A DNA stretch of 64,000 nucleotides from Wolfiporia cocos (lineage: Eukaryota > Basidiomycota > Agaricomycetes > Polyporales > Phaeolaceae): contig JACCLO010000007.1 in assembly GCA_029448655.1 (NCBI GenBank), forward strand, positions 248,001 to 312,000. The letters are read 5' to 3'. Positions 10,472-20,673 of this stretch are shown in pieces (within the stretch, counting starts at the first letter, position 1; every line of letters starts with the position of its first letter). Position numbers and translations under genes: made by a program. The notes under the pieces are model-generated. The model searched no databases and was not told where the DNA came from. It saw only the letters and a list, made by a program, of their open reading frames with translations.

Positions 10472-11181
10472 TGTTACGGGTCGAATACCCGTTCGTATAT
10501 TCGAGTTGCGAATATAGATCGTTCTTCTGCACGTAGGCACGTCGCCGTATGCAAGGCAAATACTCGTTAGATGCCTTCGGGTCCTAAGTGAAGTCCTTAG
10601 GAGATCGGTTAATAACCAATACGCGTTAGAGGATATAATCTGTTCAGGTGCGAGTCGAATAGAATATAAGACTCGCCTAAGTTCGAGAAGTCAGTGTGCA
10701 CTTCGAGGACTTAGTCGTTCGATTGCTCGAGTGAGAAATACTGAGCGTAGTTTCCTACGTTTAAGAACGAGTATAAGACTTCTTGTTTATACAACAAGGT
10801 CGAGCTGAAGAGCTTCGACAATAAGTACATGAGCTTTTATACTACGCTAAGTTTCAGGGGTCAAGTTCGTCCCAGATGTCACCGCTACTATCTACGCTAT
10901 AGTACCAAACGTTTGATATGTATGTAGTGATATGTCTGAAACGATAGATAGAAATGATGATGGCAGTTGAACGCCATCTGTCAGCTAACGAATGATAAAC
11001 ATGAAACGGGGACAGAGTTGGATCTGTCAAAAGTGAAACATGCCCTACATGCTAATACAACTGGGGATACGCCCAGTAGAGTCACGAGTAGCCAGGGGGT
11101 TGGTTGCGCAACAAGTCCCTGTATCGTATTCGCCCGGTGGTGAGTTCTGTTGATATTCGAAAAATTGAAATAACCGTAACA
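10472..11181 (-). repeat. 5' LTR of the chromovirus
   Basis: 710 bp and nearly identical to 1,360-2,069, followed by the target duplication GCGCA (11,182-11,186). As the 5' LTR it should hold the element's promoter; I did not locate a start site. Its inner edge is followed by GAAGGTCGAGC, which does not look like a tRNA 3'-end complement. Confidence 0.93.
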
Positions 11182-11791
11182 GCGCACACGTCTGTAGGCC
11201 AGGGGTTGGGTCAGAGTTCAGCCGACAAAAACTTAAAACAACGTGACCTCTTTTTAGAGAGACAGAAGGTTAAGGAGAGGAACGAGATGAGGTCTGCAGG
11301 TATGTTGGGCATTACCTATTCTAGCGCATTTTGTAATAATGACGATCTCAGGCTTAAGCCGGCAATCTTTGGGCATCCTTGCCGAAATCCGTGGCGATCA
11401 AGTACCCATGGACGTTGAAGATGCCGAGCCAGCCGGGGTGTTCTCAGAGGCTGTTGGCAATGATGACGATGAATGGGAGACCATCCCTGAGGATCTGTGT
11501 ATGAACGAAGATTTCATGCACGCACTACGAGATATTACACATTCGAGGTATGTCGTATGACACTTTTATAGCTGCTGCTGCTAAATATCATATGCGCAGT
11601 TTTCGTAGAAGAAAGGACGCACGTACCTGGCGCAAGCGTATACAACACATGGACGAGAATTGGCGTGTGGTACTTCCAGAACTTGCGGTAGCGTATACCC
11701 ACTGGCGCTACGCAGATCGTACAGAGGAGCCTGCGTCTGACACACTGGCGACAACATGCGACATTTCTGCGTTTGATATCTTTAGTCTTAC

Positions 11792-12636
11792 TGTCACAGA
11801 TTTTACCGGCAATCCCAGACCGGCGTCTATGGAGACATACGTCTAGCACCCCTTAGCCAAAAGGGCCACTATAACAGCGTTGCTGTTATAGCTGGGACTC
11901 ACTATATGTGTAGTTCATATTCCCACGCTGGGCGCTTGCCCTTAGGTATTTGGCTTATACCATTGCGCAGTTATGCCTTATGGTATATTGTGCCACTGGG
12001 GTTTCCAAGCCCCAAATATTCTGTGACACTACCCCCTTCTCAAGGTTTCATTGTCCTCAATGAAGGGAAGGCTTATGACATATAGTCGCCCCCGGTACTA
12101 AGCATTTACCATACTATATGCTACCTTATATTAGAGGTTAAACCCCTAATTGTGCCAACCTCTTGAAGGCCCGAATTATCCCTTTGGATTTTGGGAACGG
12201 GTTAAGGCTTTTCACGGTAGCCCACGTGACTTATGACCATTTATCTCCCTGCGGTGGGAGCCCTGTACGACCCAGGGGTCACGTGATAGTTGGGCGCTTT
12301 TCCCTTAAGCCAGGGGTTCGATGGAATACCCATATATGGATAAATGGCAGATTGCCATTATACGGGTTCGAACCGGTGACCTTAGGAACGCTGTTATAAT
12401 GTCACAGATTTTACCGGCAATCCCAGACCGGCGTCTATGGAGACATACGTCTAGCACCCCTTAGCCAAAAGGGCCACTATAACAGCGTTGCTGTTATAGC
12501 TGGGACTCACTATATGTGTAGTTCATATTCCCACGCTGGGCGCTTGCCCTTAGGTATTTGGCTTATACCATTGCGCAGTTATGCCTTATGGTATATTGTG
12601 CCACTGGGGTTTCCAAGCCCCAAATATTCTGTGACA
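11792..12636. mobile_element. TRIM element (miniature LTR retrotransposon)
   Basis: Two 237-bp direct repeats (11,792-12,028 and 12,400-12,636) begin TGTCACAG and end CTGTGACA. They flank a 371-bp internal part with no ORF. The target duplication CTTAC is perfect (11,787-11,791 and 12,637-12,641), and removing the element restores the KDZ reading frame. These are the marks of a terminal-repeat retrotransposon in miniature. A tRNA T-loop-like GGTTCGAACC is just inside the right LTR (12,365-12,374), and the LTRs contain a hairpin CTATAACAGCG..GCTGTTATAG. It must be moved by another element's enzymes; none of the LTR families here shares its termini beyond TGTCACA. Confidence 0.9.
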
Positions 12637-15299
12637 CTTACAACCTCTGTTACTGTCCGACGCGCTTCAAGTATGCGATCAAACGCTGAGGCTATAGTAA
12701 TGCACGGATATCTCGGTACCACGCCGATCAATCCAACCGTCGCCATCTCGTTAAAATCACTTGAGTTCCTATATTCAATTCGACTATTCAAAGCATCGTT
12801 CAGCATAGAAGCCTTCTGCAAGTTGATGTGTTACTTGTATAAGGTACATCAGCTCATACACTATGTTGCCCGCAATCTATAATATATTTTAGATTCCGTA
12901 TAAAGCGCGCTTTCGAACCCTAGTTGCAGACGCGTTTGAGGTATATCTTGGCATGCGTCGCATCGTTGACAAGCAAGTACTCACTGCACTTGGACGCGAC
13001 TCTCCAAACTGGCGTGTTTTGTATGGCTGTCCAGCTTGTGGCTATGAGGTATGTGGAGGTCCCCAAATTGCTTTTAAATCTCTCATGTCATATCACAGCT
13101 TATTGGGGAGCCTGCTCTGAAGTGGAAGAGGCTCATATGTATGGACGGTAACAATTCTCTCAAGCGCCTCGCTCCGTTCGACAACAGGATGCAAGGAGAT
13201 ATCCGAATCTTCGAGGAAAGCAACTACTTCTTAGCACAGGACTTCGTTAACCAGTACGCGAATGAGGTGCAATCTCGTAAGCGCAGACCAAACGATTCAC
13301 GGGCGGAATATGCAGAGGAGGAGGAGGGCAACGACGCAGAGGAGGATACTCAAGACATGACTGAAGGTGACCCGACGGATGGAGCCATCGATCGCCCGGA
13401 TTACGAACCGTGTACGAAGAACTGGAAGGCGGCGGCGTCTGATGAGAAAAAAAATGTGGGCAATTTTTGACGAGACCCGGATCTTTGCCAGTGCATGCAG
13501 ACAAGGATTTATTCTGTGGCTCATGGACATGGTACGAATTGGAGAACTGTAAGCATGAGTTATTATAGTGAACTATGGCTAACTGATTGCATAGAGCCAA
13601 ATATCCCCTGGCAATTGTATCAAAATCACTCGATGTATTGGGCGAACGCGTACTCGTGGGATATGACATTGGATGCGAGTTTGAGGGGACTATACGACGC
13701 AGTTCTCTTGGATGGAGATGGAAAGAGGCAAACTGCAGATGCTGTGTGAATGCCTTCCACGGATATACTCACTGCTATCCGTGTCAGACGCGCAACCATC
13801 TGAACGTCATTGAAGGTGCAGGCATCGAGGATCTCGAGACACTGGAGAGAATATTCAGTGCATCCAACAATCTTGCCTCTGTCACTTGACATGCATCGGC
13901 ATATCGCCGACGCGTTCTAATCGACACTTACTTCAAACAATGGGATGAAGGAAAATATGCAAACCTGAGCACTATGATCTTCAATAATTATAGACAGGCT
14001 CTAGACATCTTGGACTCAGAATCTACAGCTCTGGAAGAAGCACTGGACTCACTAGGCATCACACTGGATCAGATACACACATGGCATGAAGAGGAGCGCT
14101 CCTATTTTCAGCAGCTCGAGCACGAGAACGACGCTAATTTACACGCGGTCGCCTACGTCGAGGTGTTACAAGAGCTACGTGCAGTAGTGGCTGAACTTGA
14201 AGGCATCTCTTCGAAATTCTATCGCGCTGCCCCCGCTGAATTACGTTTCGCTCCTCCAATTGCCAGCTCAGTCGACTATAATGCTGAATTGTCTCGCACG
14301 CGAAAGCTGGAGACTCGGCGTAAATTCCTACGCGAACGACATGCTACATTAACACGTGAGGTTACAGAAATGGAGGTTCACATGGGAATTGCCAGGCGGT
14401 GGGAAGTAACGGATCAGCAATACATCGACGCAGTAAGCTACATGACAAATAGGCAGTATCATAAGGCGTTGGACAATCTCCAGAGCCTCGTAATCCAATG
14501 CCTGTTCGAATTACACAGGATGAACATATCGCAGACGGGTAAGTGCTGTGGCTTTTATATGATTGTAATTAACGATCGATCTGTTTCAAGGATATCGCGC
14601 GCGAACATACATTGCTAAATCGCTGCAAGCGCGATCAAAAGCCATTCGAAACGCCGTCAAGATATACAATCAGGCTGCTTTGAAGCTGGATCCCCCGAAG
14701 CCCACCATCGACTGGGAGAGAGTATCCCATTACAATTTCCTGGAGGACTTTCACCTGTTAAGAGATACTCGCAACAGTGTGATGGACAAACCATGGACAC
14801 GGCCTGCGATTCGCGAGACAATGAAACAAGCACGGCGGATCGAACGCACGCAAGAGGAAATTGAGCGTTGTAACGTCGAGGCACGCCGCCTGCACACGTC
14901 CATTCGTGACGAAGAGGCTCATTTTTCGGATGTCCTTGCACGTCTCAAAGCCGAGCAGTCGAGGGTATACGGAGCAGTAGCCGAATATTGTGAACGCCGC
15001 AGGAATATAAACGCACGGCATCTAGATCAACTTGAAAAGCTATATAAACTAAAAGGATTCACGGGCATACCTTACCCTGGCACTCATAACCACGCTGCGG
15101 CGGTAGGCGTTTGTGTATTCCCTGCAGACGTGATTAATCGAGGAGATGACCGGCCTGCTACGGAACGCACGAGCATACTCACAGGAGGGATTCTGGATGC
15201 TGAGGATGCTGAGGCAGATGCAATAAATGATGAGGGCGAAGTGGAGATGGGGGCATTAGTAGATTTCGTGTCAAATCTTGCGATGTAGAAATTAGTGCA

Positions 15300-15676
15300 C
15301 GACTCAACTTTAATCTGCAACCACGGAGGATGGGAATCATCATCAGACACAGGAGCGTTAAGAGTGTGCGTATCTGAAGCGGAGGAAATAAATCTGCAAC
15401 CACGAAGGATGGGAATCATCATCAGACACAGGAGCGTTATGAAGGTGTGTATCTTAAACGGAGGAAATAAATCTGCAACCACGGAGGATGGGAATCATCA
15501 TCAGACACAGGAGCGTTATGAGAGTGTATGTCTGAAACGGAGGAAATAAATCTGCAACCACGAAGGATGGGAATCATCATCAGACACAGGAGTGTTATGA
15601 AGGTGTGTATCTTAAACGGAGGAAATAAATCTGCAACCACGAAGGATGGGAATAATAACGCGCGACTCAACTTTAA
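15300..15676 (+). repeat. 79-bp tandem array between 15-bp direct repeats
   Basis: The unit CTGCAACCACGGAGGATGGG... starts at 15,315, 15,394, 15,473, 15,552 and 15,631, exactly 79 bp apart, and ends partway through the fifth copy at 15,658. The array lies between two copies of CGACTCAACTTTAAT (15,300-15,314 and 15,662-15,676), just after the KDZ stop codon. It is the same unit, in the same orientation, as the right terminal repeat of the transposon. Confidence 0.9.
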
Positions 15677-16157
15677 TGCTACATGCAATAGAGAGCTCGC
15701 GACTCTGGACACGCGTGAATTACTTTACTGTAACAAAATAAACTATTAGTCACTGTACTATGCACCGGATGAAAAGACGGGGCTTTACTATGTGTGCATG
15801 TGAAGTTTGAAGGGATGTACCTTGAGATGCGTGGTTGATCGAGGGGCGACGCGAGACGTGACTGCTGCAGCTTGACGTGACTGCTTGACGCGACTGCTGC
15901 AGCTTGACGCGGCTGTCTGTTCGACGCGTCTACTCTGTCGCACAGCGCCCGATCAACCACTCTTGCTTAAGCTATACCTGCCTGCCCACCCTGCTCATAT
16001 CTACCTCACCCACAAGACTTCCGGTACCGGTGAGACGGATTTTATATTAAGCTCGAAGAGCGGTGCGTTCACTGAAATTACGCTCAGCTCCTCGTTCTTG
16101 ACATAACTCCCCGACAAGCTTATAGCCATATTTCAGAACTACCGTACCTTCTCAACT
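15677..16157. other. Spacer inside the transposon
   Basis: No gene seen. Around 15,850-15,935 are several imperfect copies of GACTGCTGCAGCTTGACG. It probably holds the promoter of the next gene. Confidence 0.4.
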
Positions 16158-17481
16158 ATGGATAGCCGATGTGTCGTACTTGGAGGCTCAAAGGCTGGGA
16201 TTTATAATGTGCGGTACATGAGTTTATGTATTAATTACTACATAGCAACTCACCAGCATGTGTGCGAAGCCCTCGTGAACTTGCAGAAAACAAGTATCCT
16301 TACCCATTTCCAATTGTCATACATTGCAATAATCAGAGGGAGGCCGACAAGCTTTTTGAGCTGCAAGTCAGGTATTTCCACAATGCGACAACGGAAGACC
16401 CACCTGCGTGTACTGTCGTGCAGATTGTTACAAGCATTCTGGAATCCCCGGCAGTCAAGGAAATCGAGGACTATCTGGATGCTAAGGCTTCTTACGCCGT
16501 ACTGTATGGTCGCAAGACAGGGATCTGGTTCAGATGGTACGATTGCCTCGGCAACTTGCCTGGGTATTGCAGAACTCACCGACGTGATATTGGCAGGGAA
16601 TCAATCGAGCCTCTTGTCAAAGGATTCAGTGGCCAGAAGAATGTGTCGTTCCAAAATCTTGGTGAGGCGATACGTTATTACTGCTACAAAGGGAGGCCTA
16701 CGTTGGACGTGGAAGACGATGCCTATTGGTATCCGGAGCTACAGGCAGAAGGTATGACACTACAACTTTAATGTATTGCTGCTCTATTCTCATGTAATGT
16801 TACATAACAGGCATATCGAACGTTCAGAATGAAGCGGGGGCAGGGATCGTCGGCGTGACGGCGCAGCTGACAGGTATGCATTCAATTTTAGAAGTCGCCA
16901 AGCTTGTACTTAGCTTCTCTTCCCCAGGCTTGTCTATCTCACCTCCCTTGGAGAGTTGCGCTGCTGGGAATGCCGACGCAACGCGCGACGTTCCATTGGC
17001 TGCTTCAACTCGGGTCAACACGAACGATGTTATGCCCTCCGACCCTGTTCACACGACCTCACCGCCTCCGATGATTCCTCCCCATCCTGCTTTGCTGCGT
17101 ACACCCGTCCCGCCACATACACCCGTCCCGCCGCACCCCAGTTGTGAAATCCGACGCGACAGTCTTCTTCCCCCGGAGGACTGGATCTATCTTGTCGAGA
17201 GGGGGTTCCGGGATGTCGTTTGCGTGCACACTGGGCGTCGTCCCAACCCGCTCAGACGTTTCATTGCATCCCTAGGACCGTATGCAGACTATTATCTGAC
17301 GACACACGGATATGATGTAGATGCTCGCCTTCGTATCATAGAAGCGTACGCATATAGTTCTTCGCCGGAGCAGTTCTCGGCCGCGCTGGCGCCCTACGGC
17401 GCAGTCGTCTCCGAGATGGAATTCGTTTATTATCTGTGTAGTATAGGATGTAATCAGTCTTCACAAGCCCTAGCTTCATGA
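16158..17481 (+). CDS. RNase H1 N-terminal / viroplasmin-like domain protein
   Basis: The main exon (about 16,259-16,752) gives RELAENKYPYPFPIV and then a domain like the hybrid-binding N-terminal domain of RNase H1 and caulimovirus viroplasmin: SYAVLYGRKTGIWFRWYDC, NLPGY, VSFQNLGEAIRYYC. Family members bind RNA-DNA hybrids. Introns follow at 16,753-16,811 and about 16,873-16,928. The last exon is Pro-rich (PPMIPPHPALLRTPVPPHTP) and then folded (DWIYLVERGFRDVVCVHTGR), ending at TGA 17,481. The first exon (MDSRCVVLGGSKAGIYN at 16,158) joins the main exon only with an unusually short intron, so the N-terminus is uncertain. It has no catalytic RNase H part. It lies between the other two genes of the transposon on the same strand, so it is probably a passenger gene (inference). 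Confidence 0.65.
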
Positions 17482-17686
17482 AGTGATGTACTTACAGCTG
17501 CCAAATCGAATGTCCTGTGTCGAGGATGGGTTGGATGAGCAATCACGTGTTGTGAAAGTTTTCGAAGTTGACTTGGTGCCTTCTTCCTCTTCTCAACACT
17601 TCACAGAAGAGAAGCATCATCATCAAATTACGGCCTTCGTCCTCCCACCCATTCAATTTCGGATCTGCTCGAACACGGCTGGGTGT

Positions 17687-18392
17687 TGTTACGGGTCGAA
17701 TACCCGTTCGTATATTCGAGTCGCGAATATAGATCGTTCTTCTGCACGTAGGCACGTCGCCGTATGCAAGGCAAATACTCGTTAGATGCCTTCGGGTCCT
17801 AAGTGAAGTCCTTAGGAGATCGGTTAATATCCAATACGCGTTAGAGGATATAATCTGTTCAAGTGCGAGTCAAATAGAATATAAGACTCGCCTAAGTCCG
17901 AGAAGTCAATGTGCACTTCGAGGACTTAGTCGTTCGATGCTCGAGTGAGAAATACTGAGCGTAGTTTCCTACGTTTGAGAACGAGTATAAGACTTCTTGT
18001 TTATACAACAAGGTCAAGCTAAAGAGCCTCGACGGTAAGTACATGAGTTTTTATACTACGCTAGGTTTCAGGGGTCAAGTCTGTCCCAGATGCCACCGAT
18101 ACTATCTACGCTATAGTCCCGAACGTTTGATAAGTATGGAGTGATATATCTGAGACGATAGATAGGAATGATGGCGGTTGAACGCCATCTGTCAACTAAT
18201 AAACGACGAACATGAAACGGTGGCAGAGTTGGATCTGCCAAAGATGAAACGAGCCCTACAGACTAGTACAACTGGGGATGCGCCCAGTAAGATCACGAGT
18301 AGCCAGGGGGCTGGTTGCGCAACAAGTCCCTGTATCGTATTCACCCGGTGGTGAGTCCTGTCGATATTTGAAAAATCAAAATAACCGTAACA
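17687..18392 (-). repeat. Solo LTR of the chromovirus family
   Basis: 706 bp with ends TGTTACGG/CCGTAACA, flanked by the perfect duplication GGTGT (17,682-17,686 and 18,393-18,397). It belongs to the same family as 1,360-2,069 but is clearly more diverged, so it is an older, independent insertion. It lies in the spacer between the two downstream genes of the transposon. Confidence 0.93.
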
Positions 18393-18411
18393 GGTGTGTA
18401 GTGATCTCAAT

Positions 18412-20215
18412 ATGGCTCACCACACTCCAGCCATCGGTGAGCTGCTTCGCGCGTCTCGTACCAGGAGGAATACTAACATAAGATACTCCTGGAGACATAG
18501 AAGCAAGCGACGGACCCTCCCGCAGGAAGCAGAGGACAGGGCGACGCAACTGGCGGCACGAGCGCTCCGAAAGCAGACGTTGACATTGGCACTAGAAGAC
18601 GCCCGTGGAAGCATGTGGGCTATCGCCCAGTCCTTTCGACAACGCTTCGGCGGCCACACCGACGACTACTACTATCATCTTATCATGCAGACCACTCGCC
18701 TTCGGTCCAAGAAGCGCAAAGTCAACCGATGGAACGCATATCTCAGCCAAGAAGTTCGTCGGATCAATTCAGGTATGCATCATCTCTTCGCTTGTTCATT
18801 CTACTAACGTCCTGTTTGAAGCATTGCCCCCTGACGTGCCCCGCAAGAAGTCCTCTGAGCTGACAGCTCAAATCTCACAGTGATGGAAATCGTTAACCCC
18901 TGAAGAACGACTGGCAGCGACCGAGGATGCAATCGAGGAACTTGTGGATAGATGTGAAATGCGGGCTACTGCTAAACATCAGCTCCCAGTTCACGCATTC
19001 CACGATGCTCGCGCCACTCTTGCCAACATCAAACGGGAGGTGCGTCATATTTTATTATATGTCCTTGTACAGTTATAACACTGGATAGGTTGCGGCGCTG
19101 TATGAACGCACTGGCGTTGAATGCGTGATTATTGCGGTGCGAGGGAACATGGACCTGTCAAATCAGCCGTTTCATTATGCGACAACCAAACGTGCAGCAG
19201 ACTTTTTTGAATCTGCTTTCAAGACACAAATTGCAGATGTCGGACTACGCATGGAGGCGTACCTTGTGGCAGGGCTTCAAGGTATGTAATTTTGATACGA
19301 CCAATTGTTACCATGCTCACGCAGCGTAGGTGTCGTCAGCAATTATGTCGAAGAGGTCCTTGAGTTGAAGAAGCAAACGGCTGCTTTGATTTTGCGCAAG
19401 CTCAGTAAGTAATCATGCGCGGTATAGTCATAACGTACGCTGATCTTATGCTAGACGAAACCGCCAAGACAAAAGTCACTCATATGATTTACACAAATTT
19501 CGACTCCGCAATCACTGCGAAGTACGGGATAATAGTGGAAGGTTGGCCACTCACCGACTTCTGCTGCCCAAGCGATGTTGGCTCGCGCAATGAGCTCCTC
19601 GTTCTCAGTCGTGCGTTCGAGACCGGCACCACAAGATTCCGTCTATTGAGCTCGGAAGAGTTCAAGAGATGGAAAGAGGAGCGCCTCCCAGTGGCAACGC
19701 CGGTGATGCCTAGCACTGACCCCGCTCAATCGCAGAGCGACGACCCTGCTCCATCCACAGCGCCTGTGCACGTGGACACACCTCCCCCTACCTCAACTGT
19801 CGTATTCTCTTTACCACAACCACCCACACCTGCATCGTCTATTCCATCCACGACACAGTGTCCGTCGCTGCTGGAGCAGCTGGAACCCGCCTCGTCTCCG
19901 CCGCTGTCAATGCCCTCTGCCCTGCCACCATCGCCACCCCCAACACTCCTACCTGCACACTATGCGACCCAGCACTCCTCTCCAGTGCTCTCGTTAGGCA
20001 GCAAAGATCGTGCAGGCAACAAACGAAAGCGCGCAACACCAATCTTGGCAACGTTCATCAATACAGTGACTACGGAAGACGGCCTGGGCATCACAATCCC
20101 AACGAAGACGCGCAAGGTGCAAAGTGACAAGGGTATCAAGCGCGGCCCAAGAAGGCCTCAGCCAGGAGGTAGAGAGAATGTACCGATAGAAGTGGCAAAT
20201 TTATCGCAAACATGA
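18412..20215 (+). pseudogene. HMG-box-like transposon protein, one internal stop
   Basis: Exons 18,412-18,772, 18,822-19,039, 19,089-19,281, 19,330-19,404 and 19,455-20,215 have good GT..AG introns and sum to 536 codons in one frame. The box runs KKRKVNRWNAYLSQEVRRIN, then LPPDVPRKKSSELTAQIS, then WKSLTPEER: three helices in an HMG-like pattern. Downstream blocks are VPVHAFHDARATLANI-like, FHYATTKRAADFFESAFK and CCPSDVGSRNELLVL, then a Ser/Pro/Thr-rich tail with basic patches near the end (KRKRATP, RKVQSDKGIKRGPRRP). I know this protein type from basidiomycete genomes as a repeated hypothetical gene. The TGA at 18,881-18,883 sits before WKSL; a basic residue is usual there, so CGA to TGA is likely. 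Function unknown; DNA binding is inference. Confidence 0.7.
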
Positions 20216-20273
20216 TGCCGCTATCTGCTCGCTTTGTACTTAATCAAATATATGCTTCTGTTTGTTAATGTCA

Positions 20274-20673
20274 GACACAGGAGTGTGAACATAGATGTAA
20301 AGCGAAGGAGGAGGGTTCTGAAAATGCGAAGGAAATAAATCTGCAACCACGGAGGATGGGAATCATCATCAGACACAGGAACACTAAGGTAGTGTATATC
20401 TGAAGCGGAGGAAATAAATCTGCAACCACGGAGGATGGGAATCATCATCAGACACAGGAGCGTTATGAGGGTGTGTATCTGAAGCGGAGGAAATAAATCT
20501 GCAACCATAAAGGATGGGAATCATCATCAGACACAGGGGTGTGGAAATAAATCTGCAGCCGTGGCTGCAGAGGCATAGTCACTAAGTCCCTACGGACTTG
20601 TCCATGCGCGCTCGCTCGGCTGGCAATGATGTCATGATCGAAGATCGAGAAGCCGGAGATAAGATGCGTCTGA
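20274..20673 (-). repeat. Right terminal inverted repeat with subterminal repeats
   Basis: Reverse complement of 720-1,120. It contains three successive repeat starts spaced exactly 79 bp (CTGCAACCA at 20,341, 20,420 and 20,499) and then a 54-bp partial unit. The outer end is GGAGATAAGATGCGTCTGAC at 20,673. It follows the stop codon of the HMG-box-like gene by about 60 bases. Confidence 0.75.

Larger units (their letters stand above)
1360..11181 (-). mobile_element. Ty3/gypsy chromovirus with internal dUTPase
   Basis: A full-length LTR retrotransposon of 9,822 bp (about 8.7 kb without its own two solo-LTR insertions). Both LTRs are 710 bp, with ends TGTTACGG...CCGTAACA. The 5-bp target duplication GCGCA is at 1,355-1,359 and 11,182-11,186, inside the first exon of the KDZ gene. 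Coding order on the minus strand is Gag (CCHC), protease (DSGA), dUTPase, RT, RNase H, integrase (HHCC, DDE), chromodomain and an extra ORF with a C-terminal zinc knuckle. I count five differences between the two LTRs, so the insertion is recent. The copy is dead: gag is split twice, the protease is frameshifted and pol has three TGA codons. No TGG-type primer-binding site is visible next to the 5' LTR. Confidence 0.93.
1325..15288 (+). pseudogene. KDZ (Kyakuja-Dileera-Zisupton) transposase, interrupted
   Basis: The gene starts at ATG 1,325 (MAHTKGLSR). Coding resumes after the gypsy insertion at 11,187, then 11,352-11,547, 11,600-11,791, after the TRIM from 12,642 to about 12,854, and in later exons to TAG at 15,288. 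The N-terminal part is the cysteine-cluster domain that accompanies KDZ transposases (WRVVLPELAVAYTHWRY, then HGYLGTTPINPTVAISLKSL, CPACGYE, and MDGNNSLKR at 13,141). The transposase core shows YDIGCEFEGTI, VNAFHGYTHCYPCQ and GAGIEDLETLERIFSASNN. A long coiled-coil C-terminus follows (13,974-15,288). Besides the two insertions there is a one-base gain in an A8 run (13,447-13,454), and a TGA at 13,887-13,889 where the family has Arg (consensus TRxAS). Deleting each insertion with one target duplication restores the frame, so the insertions came after a functional gene. Confidence 0.9.
720..20673 (+). mobile_element. Large KDZ-type DNA transposon with three genes and nested insertions
   Basis: Bases 720-1,120 and 20,274-20,673 are near-perfect inverted copies of each other (about 400 bp), ending outward in GTCAGACGCATCTTATCTCC. 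Between them lie three plus-strand genes: KDZ transposase, an RNase H1-N-like protein and an HMG-box-like protein. Removing the gypsy element (1,360-11,181), the TRIM (11,792-12,636), the solo LTR (17,687-18,392) and one copy of each target duplication leaves about 8.6 kb. No target duplication is visible: the left flank is the LTR of another element and the right flank is CGAACGAA. That one transposon mobilises all three genes is inference from the shared ends. An alternative is two neighbouring elements sharing the same subterminal repeat. Confidence 0.7.

Noticed and set aside
12180..12400. Possible tRNA gene in the TRIM interior
   Set aside because: The B-box-like GGTTCGAACC is present, but no pairing acceptor, D or anticodon arms could be built at the right distance.
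15300..15676. CRISPR-like array
   Set aside because: The 79-bp units are contiguous without unique spacers, and the context is a eukaryotic transposon.
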